A DNA stretch of 64,000 nt, from assembly GCA_014380365.1 (NCBI GenBank), contig JACMJZ010000025.1, forward strand, positions 186,001 through 250,000, written 5' to 3'. Both the position numbers and the translations under genes were made by a program. The first letter of the stretch is position 1. Every line of letters starts with the position of its first letter. Shown here piece after piece: positions 34,784 to 43,721 of this stretch. Source of the DNA: Pyrinomonadaceae bacterium. Its GTDB lineage: Bacteria; Acidobacteriota; Blastocatellia; Pyrinomonadales; Pyrinomonadaceae. Under the pieces are notes generated by a model, which saw nothing but the letters and a program-made list of their open reading frames with translations, did not search any database and was not told the origin of the DNA.

Positions 34784-35632
34784 ATGGCAGTTTCCACAAA
34801 TGCGGACATCAGAAAAAAGGGCGAGCGTGTCGCTGCAGATCTATATCTTGATCTGATGAAGAAGTGTCTGGCGAACCTAATCTATGGTGAGCTGGAAGCG
34901 TGGCCGGTCGAACCTAAAAACGCGCTGAAACGAAAGGTCGTAGCTGCGTTCCGAGCGCGCGGGATGAAGCTGGTTTGGGATCGTCCCTACGACCCGCAGG
35001 CGCGGCTCAACGGTGAAGGTTGGCCCGCCGGTGCCCACACAATGATGGGGATCAAGCGGCTGGAGAATTTGCAGTATTGCGTCGAAGACGTTTTGCGCCA
35101 GGGCGTCGCGGGTGATCTCATCGAGACGGGTGTGTGGCGCGGCGGTGCGACGATCTTCATGCGCGCGATTCTCAAGGCATATGCGGTGACTGACAGGCGT
35201 GTTTGGGTGGCGGATTCATTTGCCGGCCTGCCGCCTCCCAACCCGTCTAAGTATCCGGCGGATACAGACGACCAGCATTACACGTTCGATTTGCTTTCCG
35301 TCACTTTAGAAGAGGTCAAGGCAAACTTTGAGAAGTATGGACTCCTCGATGACCAGGTCTGTTTCCTGCAAGGTTGGTTTTCCGAGACGCTGCCTGCCGC
35401 GCCGATTGACCGGCTGGCGGTGATCCGTTTGGATGGTGATATGTATGAATCAACCATGGACGCGCTGTCGGCCCTGTATCCCAAGCTTTCGCGCGGCGGT
35501 TATTTGATTGTTGACGATTACGCATTGGCCGGATGTAAACAGGCCGTGACTGACTACCGGGAAGCAAACCACATCAGCGAGGAAATCCTGCCGGTTGACG
35601 GCTGCGCGGTGTATTGGCAGCGCCAATATTAA
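34784..35632 (+). CDS. TylF/MycF-type sugar O-methyltransferase
   Basis: 282 residues from ATG. The TylF family pattern is clear: GDLIETGVWRGGATIFMRA, VWVADSFAGLPPPN, VCFLQGWFSETLPAAP, LAVIRLDGDMYESTMDAL and GGYLIVDDYALAGCKQAV. The Asp residues in RLDGD and VDDY match the metal-binding positions of MycF-like enzymes, which methylate sugar hydroxyls using Mg. This strongly suggests that a sugar of the repeat unit is O-methylated. Confidence 0.93.
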   Translation: MAVSTNADIRKKGERVAADLYLDLMKKCLANLIYGELEAWPVEPKNALKRKVVAAFRARGMKLVWDRPYDPQARLNGEGWPAGAHTMMGIKRLENLQYCVEDVLRQGVAGDLIETGVWRGGATIFMRAILKAYAVTDRRVWVADSFAGLPPPNPSKYPADTDDQHYTFDLLSVTLEEVKANFEKYGLLDDQVCFLQGWFSETLPAAPIDRLAVIRLDGDMYESTMDALSALYPKLSRGGYLIVDDYALAGCKQAVTDYREANHISEEILPVDGCAVYWQRQY

Positions 35633-35633
35633 G

Positions 35634-35680
35634 TGGCACGCGCATCTTGCTCGTGATCACGGGCAGGATGCCCGTGCCAC
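35634..35680. repeat. Repeat family R1, copy 5, inverted
   Basis: 47 bp in the opposite orientation to the other copies, starting two bases after the TylF-type gene's stop. A reading frame that enters the next gene runs through it, but the better start for that gene is downstream. Confidence 0.85.
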
Positions 35681-35693
35681 ATTTCAAGAACCG

Positions 35694-36806
35694 ATGCGCT
35701 ATGGAAGCACACATCGTAATGGTGGCCCGCCCGGTCGCGTGCTGCACATCGTTCCGGCGCTGTTCGGGCATGACGATGGAGTCGTGGGCGGCGCCGAGCG
35801 TTACGCGCTGGAGCTCGCGCGGCACATGGCGGAAGAAACGCCCACCACGCTGGTTAGTTTTGGGGATCGAGAGCGGCATGAGACTGTTGGCGAGTTGAAG
35901 ATTCACGTCATCGGCGCTCCCTGGTACGTCCGCGGCCAGCGCACCAATCCCGTTTCACTCTCGCTGATTTCCGAATTGCGAAAGGCCGACGTCGTTCACT
36001 GTCATCAGCAGCATGTCCTCGCCAGTAGTCTGGCTGCGGTTGTCGGTAAGTTTACTGGTCGCCGCGTTTTCGTTAGCGACCTGGGCGGCGGCGGCTGGGA
36101 TGTCTCAGCTTACGTTTCCACTGACCGCTGGTATCGCGGACACCTGCACATCAGCGAGTACAGCCGGATGACTTTTGGGCAGGCCGGCAAGCCCTGGGCG
36201 CATGTGATTCTCGGCGGCGTGGATACCGCAAAGTTCTCGCCGGATGAAACTGCGCGGCGCGACGGAACGGTCCTCTTCGTGGGCCGTCTGCTCCCGCACA
36301 AGGGAGTCAACGATCTGGTGAGCGGCATCGCCCCAGACATGCCACTCGAACTGATCGGCCAGGCAGGCGATCCGAAATTTCTCGAAGACTTGAAAGCGCT
36401 GGCTGCCGGCAAGCGCGTAACTTTTCGTCACGACTGCAACGATGCCGAGCTCGTGCAGGCCTATCGAAAAGCGTTATGCGTGGTGCTGCCGAGCGTTTAC
36501 AAAACCATGTATGGCGCGGAGTCGCGCGTTCCGGAGCTTTTGGGACAAACACTGCTGGAAGGAATGGCGTGCGGCACCCCGGCAATTTGCACTGACGTAG
36601 CGAGCATGCCGGAAGTGGTCGAGGATGGCGTCACCGGATTCGTCGTGCCGCCGAACGACGGCGCAGCGCTGGACCAGAAGCTGCGCTGGCTACGCGATCA
36701 TCCGGAGGAAGCCAGGACCATGGGCGAGGCCGCACGACGTCGGGTGTTGGAGAATTTTACCTGGCCGCAGGTTGTGCGTCGTTGCCTGGAGGTTTACTCC
36801 GCATGA
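35694..36806 (+). CDS. Glycosyltransferase, GT4 type
   Basis: Start set at ATG 35694 (MRYGSTHRNGGPPGRVLHIVPAL); the frame continues upstream only through repeat R1. About 370 residues. GGAERYALELARHM near the N-terminus and PELLGQTLLEGMACGTPAICTDV near the C-terminus are the GT4 blocks, the latter with E-x7-E; KGVNDLVSGI marks the linker half. ATGA overlap with the following FkbM gene. Confidence 0.9.
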   Translation: MRYGSTHRNGGPPGRVLHIVPALFGHDDGVVGGAERYALELARHMAEETPTTLVSFGDRERHETVGELKIHVIGAPWYVRGQRTNPVSLSLISELRKADVVHCHQQHVLASSLAAVVGKFTGRRVFVSDLGGGGWDVSAYVSTDRWYRGHLHISEYSRMTFGQAGKPWAHVILGGVDTAKFSPDETARRDGTVLFVGRLLPHKGVNDLVSGIAPDMPLELIGQAGDPKFLEDLKALAAGKRVTFRHDCNDAELVQAYRKALCVVLPSVYKTMYGAESRVPELLGQTLLEGMACGTPAICTDVASMPEVVEDGVTGFVVPPNDGAALDQKLRWLRDHPEEARTMGEAARRRVLENFTWPQVVRRCLEVYSA

Positions 36807-37627
36807 GTCTCCTTCAGGAAACAGCGCGGAAGACGGCGGGACTATTGGGTCGGGAGTCGTGGCTGGTTCGCAGGCTCCGTCCCGCGTACGAATCGTTGCT
36901 CGGCCGGTCCCACGACGGGCGCGGCATTCCCTGGACTATCAACGGTGTCAGCTACCGCATTGACCCGCACTATCGCCACCGGATGGGTTCCGAGTACGAC
37001 TCGCCCGTGGCCGAATTTCTACGCCAACGAATCAGGCCGGGCGCGCTCTGCGTTGATGTCGGCGCGAACGTAGGCGTCTATGTGCTTCAGTTCGCAAACT
37101 GGTCAGGCCCAAACGGCAAGGTTGTGGCTTTCGAACCAAATCCGGCGGCGCGTGATGCCCTGGAAAGACACGTGCAGATGAACGAACTGAGCGAGCGGGT
37201 AACGATTGTGCCTGCCGCTGTCGGCGCCAACGCCGGGGAAGCTGTCCTTTATGCCGCCGACGTTGCCGGGATGAGCCGTCTCGGTGAAGCGAACAAAGCG
37301 ATTGCGGATCGAGTTTCCGAAATCACCGTTCCCGTGGTAACGCTGGATGAGTATTGCAAGACTGAGGGTCTCCGGCCTGATTGGCTCTTTATTGATATTG
37401 AGGGTTTTGAGATTGCTGCGCTGTCAGGCGCACGTCAACTGGTCAAAAGCCGCGGCCGAGACATGAACATAGTGGTTGAGATTCATCCGGACGTTTGGTC
37501 ATCGGCCGAGACGACACGCGCCCAAGCCGAGGCATTGCTCGGCGAGTTGAAACTGCGCGCTGTGTCGTTGATGGGTCAGAGCGATCCGTTGGCCGAGCAT
37601 GGGTTGGTGTATCTGGAACACGTTTGA
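36803..37627 (+). CDS. FkbM-family methyltransferase
   Basis: Start set at ATG 36803, overlapping the previous stop as ATGA; the frame extends seven codons further up from a TTG. About 274 residues. Intact motif I CVDVGANVGVYVLQF, then VVAFEPNPAARDALERHV, IVPAAVGANAGEAVLY and LFIDIEGFEIAALSGA, the standard FkbM set. Paralogue of 30454-31350, where motif I is degraded. Probable sugar O-methylation. Confidence 0.9.
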   Translation: MSLLQETARKTAGLLGRESWLVRRLRPAYESLLGRSHDGRGIPWTINGVSYRIDPHYRHRMGSEYDSPVAEFLRQRIRPGALCVDVGANVGVYVLQFANWSGPNGKVVAFEPNPAARDALERHVQMNELSERVTIVPAAVGANAGEAVLYAADVAGMSRLGEANKAIADRVSEITVPVVTLDEYCKTEGLRPDWLFIDIEGFEIAALSGARQLVKSRGRDMNIVVEIHPDVWSSAETTRAQAEALLGELKLRAVSLMGQSDPLAEHGLVYLEHV

Positions 37628-37692
37628 TGTCAGTACGACCGACCGGGCCGACCTTTCGGTAGTGGTGCAGTTTGCTGGATTGAAGATGCTTT

Positions 37693-37784
37693 TCTTTGCG
37701 TTTCTCTTTCGTCTTGGCGTACTTTGCGGTAAACCGAACAGCGAAACCGCAAAGAGCGCAAAGTAGACGCAAAGGGTCGCAAAG
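37693..37784. repeat. GCAAAG palindromic repeat family R2, copy 2
   Basis: CTTTGCG-rich left half, ACCGCAAAGAGCGCAAAG-rich right half, between a methyltransferase gene and a glycosyltransferase gene. Confidence 0.85.
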
Positions 37785-37867
37785 AAGAACCTGTCTCAAC
37801 GACGATCTTTTGTGTTACTTGCCCGGCTTCGTCATCGAGGCCACCGCTCACACAGTAGTGAAAAACT

Positions 37868-39058
37868 GTGAATTTGACCTGGCACATTATCACGCCGGAA
37901 TACCCGCCACAGCCGGGGGGCGTTAGCGATTACACGCGACTCGTCGCCACCGCTTTGGCTGCTGCCGGAGATGAAGTCGACGTTTGGTGTCCATCCCGAC
38001 AAGGTGAAGTGGCGGACGTTGAAGCGGCTGACGGTGTCGTAATCCATAGAAACTTTGGCGACTTCTCGCGTTCAGACATACGCCGCGTCGATCAGATGCT
38101 GGATCAGTTCGAAGGTCCGCGACGATTGCTGGTGCAATGGGTGCCGCATGGCTTCGGCAAACGAGCGATGAATCTGCCGTTCTGTTGGTGGCTGTTGAGC
38201 CGGGCCCGGCGCGGCGATCGAGTGGAGCTGATGGTCCACGAGCCTTTTCTGGAATTCACGAAAGGATTCCGGAGGCAAAACGCTGTAGCGCTCGTTCATC
38301 GTCTAATGACGATAATTCTGCTGCGCGCTGCCAGCCGAGTTTGGATTTCGATACCTGCCTGGGAAACGTATTGGCGTCCTTATGCGTTAGGCCTCAAGCA
38401 GACGTTTAGCTGGTTGCCGGTGGTGAGCAATATCCCGGTTGTAAGTGACCCGGTGGCGGTTAAGGCAGTTCGATCTCGCTACGTCGGAAATGAAGATTCA
38501 CTCGTTGGCCACTTCGGAGCGTATGACCGGGACAACACAAGTCTCCTGGTCGCCGCGGTTGCACCTTTGATCGGTAACGGACGTAAGAATGTGTTATTGC
38601 TGCTGGGCCGAGGTGGCGAACGGGTGCGCGACGCATTAATTCAGAAACAGCCTGAGATGGCGGATCGCGTGCACGCCACTGGCGCGCTCGATGACGTTGA
38701 TCTTTCTGTGCATCTAGGCGCATGCGATGTGATGTTGCAGCCCTACGTCGATGGCGTGAGCAGCCGTCGCGGGAGCATGATGGCCGCGCTCGCCCACGGG
38801 TTACCGGTGGTTACAACGAGCGGCCGGCTAACTGAACCGTTGTGGGCCGAGAGTGAAGCGGTTGTGGTGGTCCCGGTCGAAAACGTGGCAGGCTTGGTGG
38901 AAACAACGAGACGACTACTCGCCGACGTTGAGGGACGTGGTCGCATGGGCCGTTCGGCGAAAGCGCTTTACGCTGAGCGTTTCGATGTGAGGGTCATCAT
39001 CAGCGCGTTGCGCGACGCCGCAGCCACGGTGGAAGGACCAAAGGAGCCTGGCTTTTAA
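37868..39058 (+). CDS. Glycosyltransferase, GT4-like
   Basis: 396 residues from a GTG start (MNLTWHIITPEYPPQPGGVSDY), the only start codon before the conserved N-terminal strand. GT-B fold with YPPQPGGVSDYTRLV at the nucleotide-independent half. The usual E-x7-E block is replaced by DVMLQPYVDGVSSRRGSMMAAL, a variant seen in some GT4 enzymes, so the donor-binding acid pattern differs from its neighbours. Role in repeat-unit assembly inferred from position. Confidence 0.85.
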   Translation: MNLTWHIITPEYPPQPGGVSDYTRLVATALAAAGDEVDVWCPSRQGEVADVEAADGVVIHRNFGDFSRSDIRRVDQMLDQFEGPRRLLVQWVPHGFGKRAMNLPFCWWLLSRARRGDRVELMVHEPFLEFTKGFRRQNAVALVHRLMTIILLRAASRVWISIPAWETYWRPYALGLKQTFSWLPVVSNIPVVSDPVAVKAVRSRYVGNEDSLVGHFGAYDRDNTSLLVAAVAPLIGNGRKNVLLLLGRGGERVRDALIQKQPEMADRVHATGALDDVDLSVHLGACDVMLQPYVDGVSSRRGSMMAALAHGLPVVTTSGRLTEPLWAESEAVVVVPVENVAGLVETTRRLLADVEGRGRMGRSAKALYAERFDVRVIISALRDAAATVEGPKEPGF

Positions 39059-39099
39059 ACATTTGACCCGATACCCGTTCCGTTCCCGCAAGAGTCACG

Positions 39100-40386
39100 A
39101 TGCGAATCGCTGTTATTAACTGGACAAGGCGCAGGGTTGGCGGCGTCGAAACGTACCTCAACACTATCATTCCCGAATTAGCTCAAGCTGGACATGAGAT
39201 AGCTTTCTGGAGTGAGGTCGATGAGCCAGGCGAACGCGCACAGATTAGCCTTCCGCCGGGATCGCCGTCGTGGAGTGTTGCGGAGTTGGGCGCAGAGCGG
39301 GCCCTGCAAGAATTGCGAGAATGGCACCCGAGCATCAGTTACACACACAACTTATCGGACCCAAAACTAGAGGCGGAAACGCAGTCCATCGCTCCTTCCG
39401 TTTTTTTCGCTCACGATTACTACGGAACCTGTATTAGCGGCGCCAAGACGTTCAAGTTTCCGGTGGTGAAGCCGTGTGATCGCCGGTTCGGCTGGCAATG
39501 TCTGTTGCATTATTTTCCACATCGCTGTGGCGGGTGGAGCCCCATCACGATGATGAGCCTCTACAATCTGCAGTCGAGCCGCCAAAAGCTTCTACATAAG
39601 TATGACGCCATCGTGACGCACTCAAATCACATGCTGGCGGAATTGATCAAACATGGACTGTCGCCGCAGAGTGCCTACAATTTCCCTTACTACGTTCAGC
39701 AAAGAAAGGGGAGCGAGGTAGCCGCCAAACCTACTCAGTCCGCTGTGAGTCGGTCGGCGCCGAACGTTTATCTAGCGCAGGGCGAGTTAGTCTCGGCGGG
39801 GCCAAGCGCGAAAACGCCCTTACGATTGCTGTTTTCCGGCCGGATGGAATTCCTAAAAGGTGGCCATGTTTTTCTGGATGCGTTGCCGCGCGCTGCCGCC
39901 TCTCTCGGGCGTCCGTTGCACGTGGTCTTCGCCGGCGAGGGTCGGGAGCGTCCGGTCTGGGAGCGGCAGGCTGCTGATTTGCAGCGCCGACACCCCGAGC
40001 TGGAGATAGAATTCCCTGGCTGGGTCGACCGTACTCAGATGGACCGGCTGCTGGATACTTGTGATTTACAAGTCGTGCCCAGCCTTTGGCCGGAACCCTT
40101 CGGTTTAGTTGGCCCGGAAGCTGGGTTACGCGGCGTGCCCGCGGCGGCTTTCTCGGTTGGGGGAGTGCCAGACTGGCTGGTTGACGGCGTGAACGGCTAC
40201 CTGGCGCCAGGGGATCCGCCGACGTCCCAGGGTTTGGCGGACGCAATTGTTCGCTGCCTGCGCGACCCGGCGGAACATGCGCAGCTGCGCCAGGGAGCAG
40301 TCAGGGTAGCCGAGCAGTTTAGTATCAAGAGTCACCTGGCAGCTTTGATGGAAGTTTTCGAACACGTGGCGGCGCGTCGTCCCTAG
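39100..40386 (+). CDS. Glycosyltransferase, GT4 type
   Basis: 428 residues from ATG (MRIAVINWTRRRVGGVETYL). A cysteine-rich insertion (CISGAKTFKFPVVKPCDRRF, then CLLHYFPHRCGG) sits near residues 110-150, as in some GT4 enzymes whose cysteines bind metal or form a lid. The C-terminal half has SLWPEPFGLVGPEAGLRGVP with the E-x7-E acids and GGVPDWLVDGVNGYLAPGD. Confidence 0.88.
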   Translation: MRIAVINWTRRRVGGVETYLNTIIPELAQAGHEIAFWSEVDEPGERAQISLPPGSPSWSVAELGAERALQELREWHPSISYTHNLSDPKLEAETQSIAPSVFFAHDYYGTCISGAKTFKFPVVKPCDRRFGWQCLLHYFPHRCGGWSPITMMSLYNLQSSRQKLLHKYDAIVTHSNHMLAELIKHGLSPQSAYNFPYYVQQRKGSEVAAKPTQSAVSRSAPNVYLAQGELVSAGPSAKTPLRLLFSGRMEFLKGGHVFLDALPRAAASLGRPLHVVFAGEGRERPVWERQAADLQRRHPELEIEFPGWVDRTQMDRLLDTCDLQVVPSLWPEPFGLVGPEAGLRGVPAAAFSVGGVPDWLVDGVNGYLAPGDPPTSQGLADAIVRCLRDPAEHAQLRQGAVRVAEQFSIKSHLAALMEVFEHVAARRP

Positions 40387-40420
40387 CTGCTCATTCGGTT
40401 CGGTGGATTTTGCACAGTAT

Positions 40421-40515
40421 CTCTTTGCGCCTTTGCGAACCCTTAGCGCGCTTTGCGGTAGCAGGCACAATGCGTAACCGCAAAGAGCGCAAAGTAGTCG
40501 CAAAGAGACGCAAAG
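40421..40515. repeat. GCAAAG palindromic repeat family R2, copy 3
   Basis: About 95 bp. Right half ACCGCAAAGAGCGCAAAGTAG is nearly the same as in copy 2, so copies 2 and 3 are close relatives. Confidence 0.85.
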
Positions 40516-40554
40516 GAACCCAGTGTCACTGAGAAATCGGTATCAGTCATCCAC

Positions 40555-41718
40555 ATGAACATCGCTTTGGTAGTCCATGATCTTCACGAGCGCGGCGGTC
40601 ACAGCCGGTACACCAGAATTCTGGCCGATGGACTGGCGCGCCACCACGACGTAACCGTGTTCGCCAACTACTGCGAGCGTCCCCCCGATTCGCGTTGGAA
40701 CTTTGCTCCGGTGCGCGCCTGGCGCGCTAACGCGCTTTCAACAGTTCAAACATTTCCGATTGGCATGCGTTCGCTGGCGCCGCAGCTGGCGGCGTTTGAT
40801 ATTCGTCACATGCAGGGATACTGCGGCGGACGCCCGAACGTCGTTACCGCACACATCTGTCTCGCAGCCTACCTGAATTCGCTGCGCGATATTTCCAGAC
40901 GGAGCCGGACGTCGCTCGGTTGGATGGCGACGGCGGAAGCGCGTTTCTATCATGGCTATGAGGGACACGTGATAGCGATTTCGCAGAAGGTCGCGCGCGA
41001 GTTGCAGGAGTGCTATGAGGTGCGTGGACCCATTAGCGTTATTCCTCACGGCGTAGATGCCAGTCTCTTCGGCGCTGATAACGGCGCACACGCTGGCGCA
41101 GCAGTGCGCAGCGAATTGGGCATCGACAAAGATTCCACACTGGCTTTGTATGTCGGCGACTTGACCAAGACGCATACCCATCTAAAGGCAATTAGCGCCG
41201 CCGCGCCCGAAGTTGAATTCGTGATCGTCACCTCTTCAAAGCAATATCGCTGGAGTGCGAGCAACGTGCATATTGTCCAGCCGACGTCGGAGCTGGCGCG
41301 TTACTATGCCGCGGCCGACGCCTTCGTCTTTCCAACCACGTATGACGCTTTTGGAATGGTATTGCTCGAAGCGATGGCCTCCGGGTTGGCTGTGTTTAGT
41401 TCCGACCGTGCGGGCGCTGCTGAATTGATAACGACGGGTAAGAATGGCTTCGTGATCCCGCTCAATGATTGGGTGGAAGCAACGGCGGCCGAGCTTCGCG
41501 ATCGTGATTCACTCCGTACGGTCGGTGCGGAAGCGAAGACAATGGCTCGCGGGCATGACTGGTCGACGGTCGTCGCCGCGGTCGAGCAGGTTTATTTCAG
41601 TGTGGCCGCCGCAAGTGAACCTGCACTTGAAGCAGGAAGCGTCGCTGAGTTAGGGGGCGTCGATGACGCCGATGACGCCAGGGGCGTCAATGAAAAAGGG
41701 TATCGTTATCAGCAATAA
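40555..41718 (+). CDS. Glycosyltransferase, GT4 type
   Basis: 387 residues from ATG (MNIALVVHDLHERGGHSRY). Donor-side block TYDAFGMVLLEAMASGLAVF with E-like spacing, then AGAAELITTGKNGFVIP. The last 29 bases overlap the start of the next gene in another frame, so the two are tightly coupled. Confidence 0.88.
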   Translation: MNIALVVHDLHERGGHSRYTRILADGLARHHDVTVFANYCERPPDSRWNFAPVRAWRANALSTVQTFPIGMRSLAPQLAAFDIRHMQGYCGGRPNVVTAHICLAAYLNSLRDISRRSRTSLGWMATAEARFYHGYEGHVIAISQKVARELQECYEVRGPISVIPHGVDASLFGADNGAHAGAAVRSELGIDKDSTLALYVGDLTKTHTHLKAISAAAPEVEFVIVTSSKQYRWSASNVHIVQPTSELARYYAAADAFVFPTTYDAFGMVLLEAMASGLAVFSSDRAGAAELITTGKNGFVIPLNDWVEATAAELRDRDSLRTVGAEAKTMARGHDWSTVVAAVEQVYFSVAAASEPALEAGSVAELGGVDDADDARGVNEKGYRYQQ

Positions 41719-42838
41719 GACAGTCGCTTTCATCGTTAACGGCGGTCGCGATAGTGCGATGGGTTTTCGCGCCAGAGATTTCGCGGCTCGCATTTCCAAA
41801 TACGACATTCACATTGCCTATCGCACAGATTCGAAGATTCGTTCAATTCTTAGCTTTTTCAACTTTCTGGTGCGCTTGCGTCCGACGGCGACTTACGTTT
41901 TTGACGTCTCCTATTCCGGCATCTTGAGCGCGGGCTTTTACAGACTGGTATTCGGCAACTGCCTGATCGTTGAGACAGGCGATGCGATTACCGAGCTGGT
42001 TCGATCGAGCGGCAGTCGCGGGATACCAGGTGTCTGGTTAACGCAGTTTCTGGAGAACACGGCGTTTTGGATTGCTGACCGCGTCGTGGTGCGCGGAACT
42101 TTTCATCAGGAACTGTTGGCGCGGCAGGGAATTGGCGCCGACGTAATTCAGGACGGGGTAGACACGGGAAAGTTTGCGCTTGCCGACGCAGGGAAGCTGC
42201 GAAAGGAGCACGGACTCGAAGGCGTGTTGACTATCGGACTTCTCGGTTCATCTATCTGGAGCGAGAAGCTTCAGATGTGCTACGGCTGGGAGTTGGTCGA
42301 GACGATCGGTTTGCTTGCCGACAGCGGCGGTGAAGGAAACATGGTCAGGGGAATCAAGGGAATCATGATCGGTGGCGGTTCGGGGATTCTGCGTCTCAAA
42401 GCCCGGTGTCGCGAACTCGGTATTGAAGACAGGATCATCTTTCTCGACTTCATTCCTTACGAACAGTTGCCACGTTATTTGAGTCTGATTAACGTTTGTC
42501 TTTCGACCCAAACGAATGATTTGGTTGGCCAGGTTAGGACGACCGGGAAGTTGCCGCTGTATCTGGCTGCCGGACGCTACATTCTGGCTAGCGATGTGGG
42601 CGAGGCGGCGCGCGTCCTTGAGCCGGAGATGCTAGTGCCGTATGACGATGTGAAAGACGAGCAATACCCGCAGAAGCTCGCCGAAAGGATTCGCACAATT
42701 CTATCCCACCCGGAAATACTTGATCAGGCGGAGGCCAACATCGCTCTTGCGAAAAAGCATTTTGACTATTCGGTGCTGGCCGAGCGGGCTAACCGCGTGA
42801 TTGAGGCCGCGATCAAAGCGCGAGGTGAACAGCGATGA
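41690..42838 (+). CDS. Glycosyltransferase, GT-B fold, diverged GT4-like
   Basis: Start at ATG 41690 (MKKGIVISNKTVAFIVNGG), nine codons below an ATG that lies in an acid-repeat stretch (GATGACGCC). About 382 residues. GT-B features: VIQDGVDTGKF, LTIGLLGSSIWSEKLQ, DRIIFLDFIPYEQLPRYLS. The donor block reads LVGQVRTTGKLPLYLAAGRYI without the usual glutamates. Overlaps the previous gene by 29 bp and the next by an ATGA. Confidence 0.8.
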   Translation: MKKGIVISNKTVAFIVNGGRDSAMGFRARDFAARISKYDIHIAYRTDSKIRSILSFFNFLVRLRPTATYVFDVSYSGILSAGFYRLVFGNCLIVETGDAITELVRSSGSRGIPGVWLTQFLENTAFWIADRVVVRGTFHQELLARQGIGADVIQDGVDTGKFALADAGKLRKEHGLEGVLTIGLLGSSIWSEKLQMCYGWELVETIGLLADSGGEGNMVRGIKGIMIGGGSGILRLKARCRELGIEDRIIFLDFIPYEQLPRYLSLINVCLSTQTNDLVGQVRTTGKLPLYLAAGRYILASDVGEAARVLEPEMLVPYDDVKDEQYPQKLAERIRTILSHPEILDQAEANIALAKKHFDYSVLAERANRVIEAAIKARGEQR

Positions 42839-43656
42839 GCCGCGCGAATCAAGCACGAGGCGGCGAAGTTGCCAATCATATTGATCAGGCAATTGCCGCA
42901 ATGCTCGATGAGTATCGCGGCAATGACTGGATGCTCAACGAACACTGGCCGTTGAATGAGCCTCACGTTCGCCTGATGATTGCCGACGTAATGGCCCGTT
43001 TCCCACCTGGACCAAATGTGCGTCTGTTGGATGTCGGGTGCTTCAATGGTTACATCAGTTTCCTATTCAAGCATCTCGGCTATCACGTGACCGGCACGGA
43101 CGTTTGCGAGCTTGAGGATCGCCGGGCGATTTTCGAAAAGGCCGGAATCGAATTCGAGTCCTCGAATCTGAACGATGCTGAACCCTTCAAGCATCTCGCC
43201 GCCGAGCAGTTTGATATCGTGATTATCGCGCAGGTCATCGAACACATTTTGAGTCATCCGCTTGGTTTGATTCGCAGCCTGGCTGACACTATGCGAACAG
43301 GCGGGCTAATGATTCTGACAACGCCCAATCCCGCGACGCTTATGAATGCGATTCGTGTCTTGCGCGGGCGTTCCCTGCTTTGGGGTACCAACGATTTCAT
43401 CGACCATCCAAAATTTGAGCGAGGCGAGATTATTTCGCAGGGCGAGATTCATTATCGTGAGTACACGAGCGCGGAACTGCGTCACATGCTGGAGGGCGCG
43501 GGCTTGCGTGTGGAGCTGTCTCGCTACCTGGGCCTGGGTGATAGCAGCACACAGTCGCCTCTGAAAAAACTGGTGAAGAACAATCCGCTCAGCAAAACGT
43601 TAACGTCGTACCGGTTGCTGGCTTCCAATCACTATTTCCTGGCGCGCAAGGTGTAG
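42835..43656 (+). CDS. Class I SAM-dependent methyltransferase
   Basis: 273 residues, ATGA overlap with the preceding gene. Motif I LLDVGCFNGYISFLF, VTGTDVCELED, FDIVIIAQVIEHILSHP and TGGLMILTTPNPATL form the UbiG/Methyltransf_23 pattern. The C-terminal part (REYTSAELRHMLEGAGL) is typical of this type. Probably acts on the glycan or its lipid-linked form; sixth methyltransferase of the cluster. Confidence 0.88.
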   Translation: MSRANQARGGEVANHIDQAIAAMLDEYRGNDWMLNEHWPLNEPHVRLMIADVMARFPPGPNVRLLDVGCFNGYISFLFKHLGYHVTGTDVCELEDRRAIFEKAGIEFESSNLNDAEPFKHLAAEQFDIVIIAQVIEHILSHPLGLIRSLADTMRTGGLMILTTPNPATLMNAIRVLRGRSLLWGTNDFIDHPKFERGEIISQGEIHYREYTSAELRHMLEGAGLRVELSRYLGLGDSSTQSPLKKLVKNNPLSKTLTSYRLLASNHYFLARKV

Positions 43657-43721
43657 GTGTGTTGGCGCTACCGCTCCCGGTTCTGATTTATTGAGTGTGA
43701 AACTGAGGGTGATTACCCATC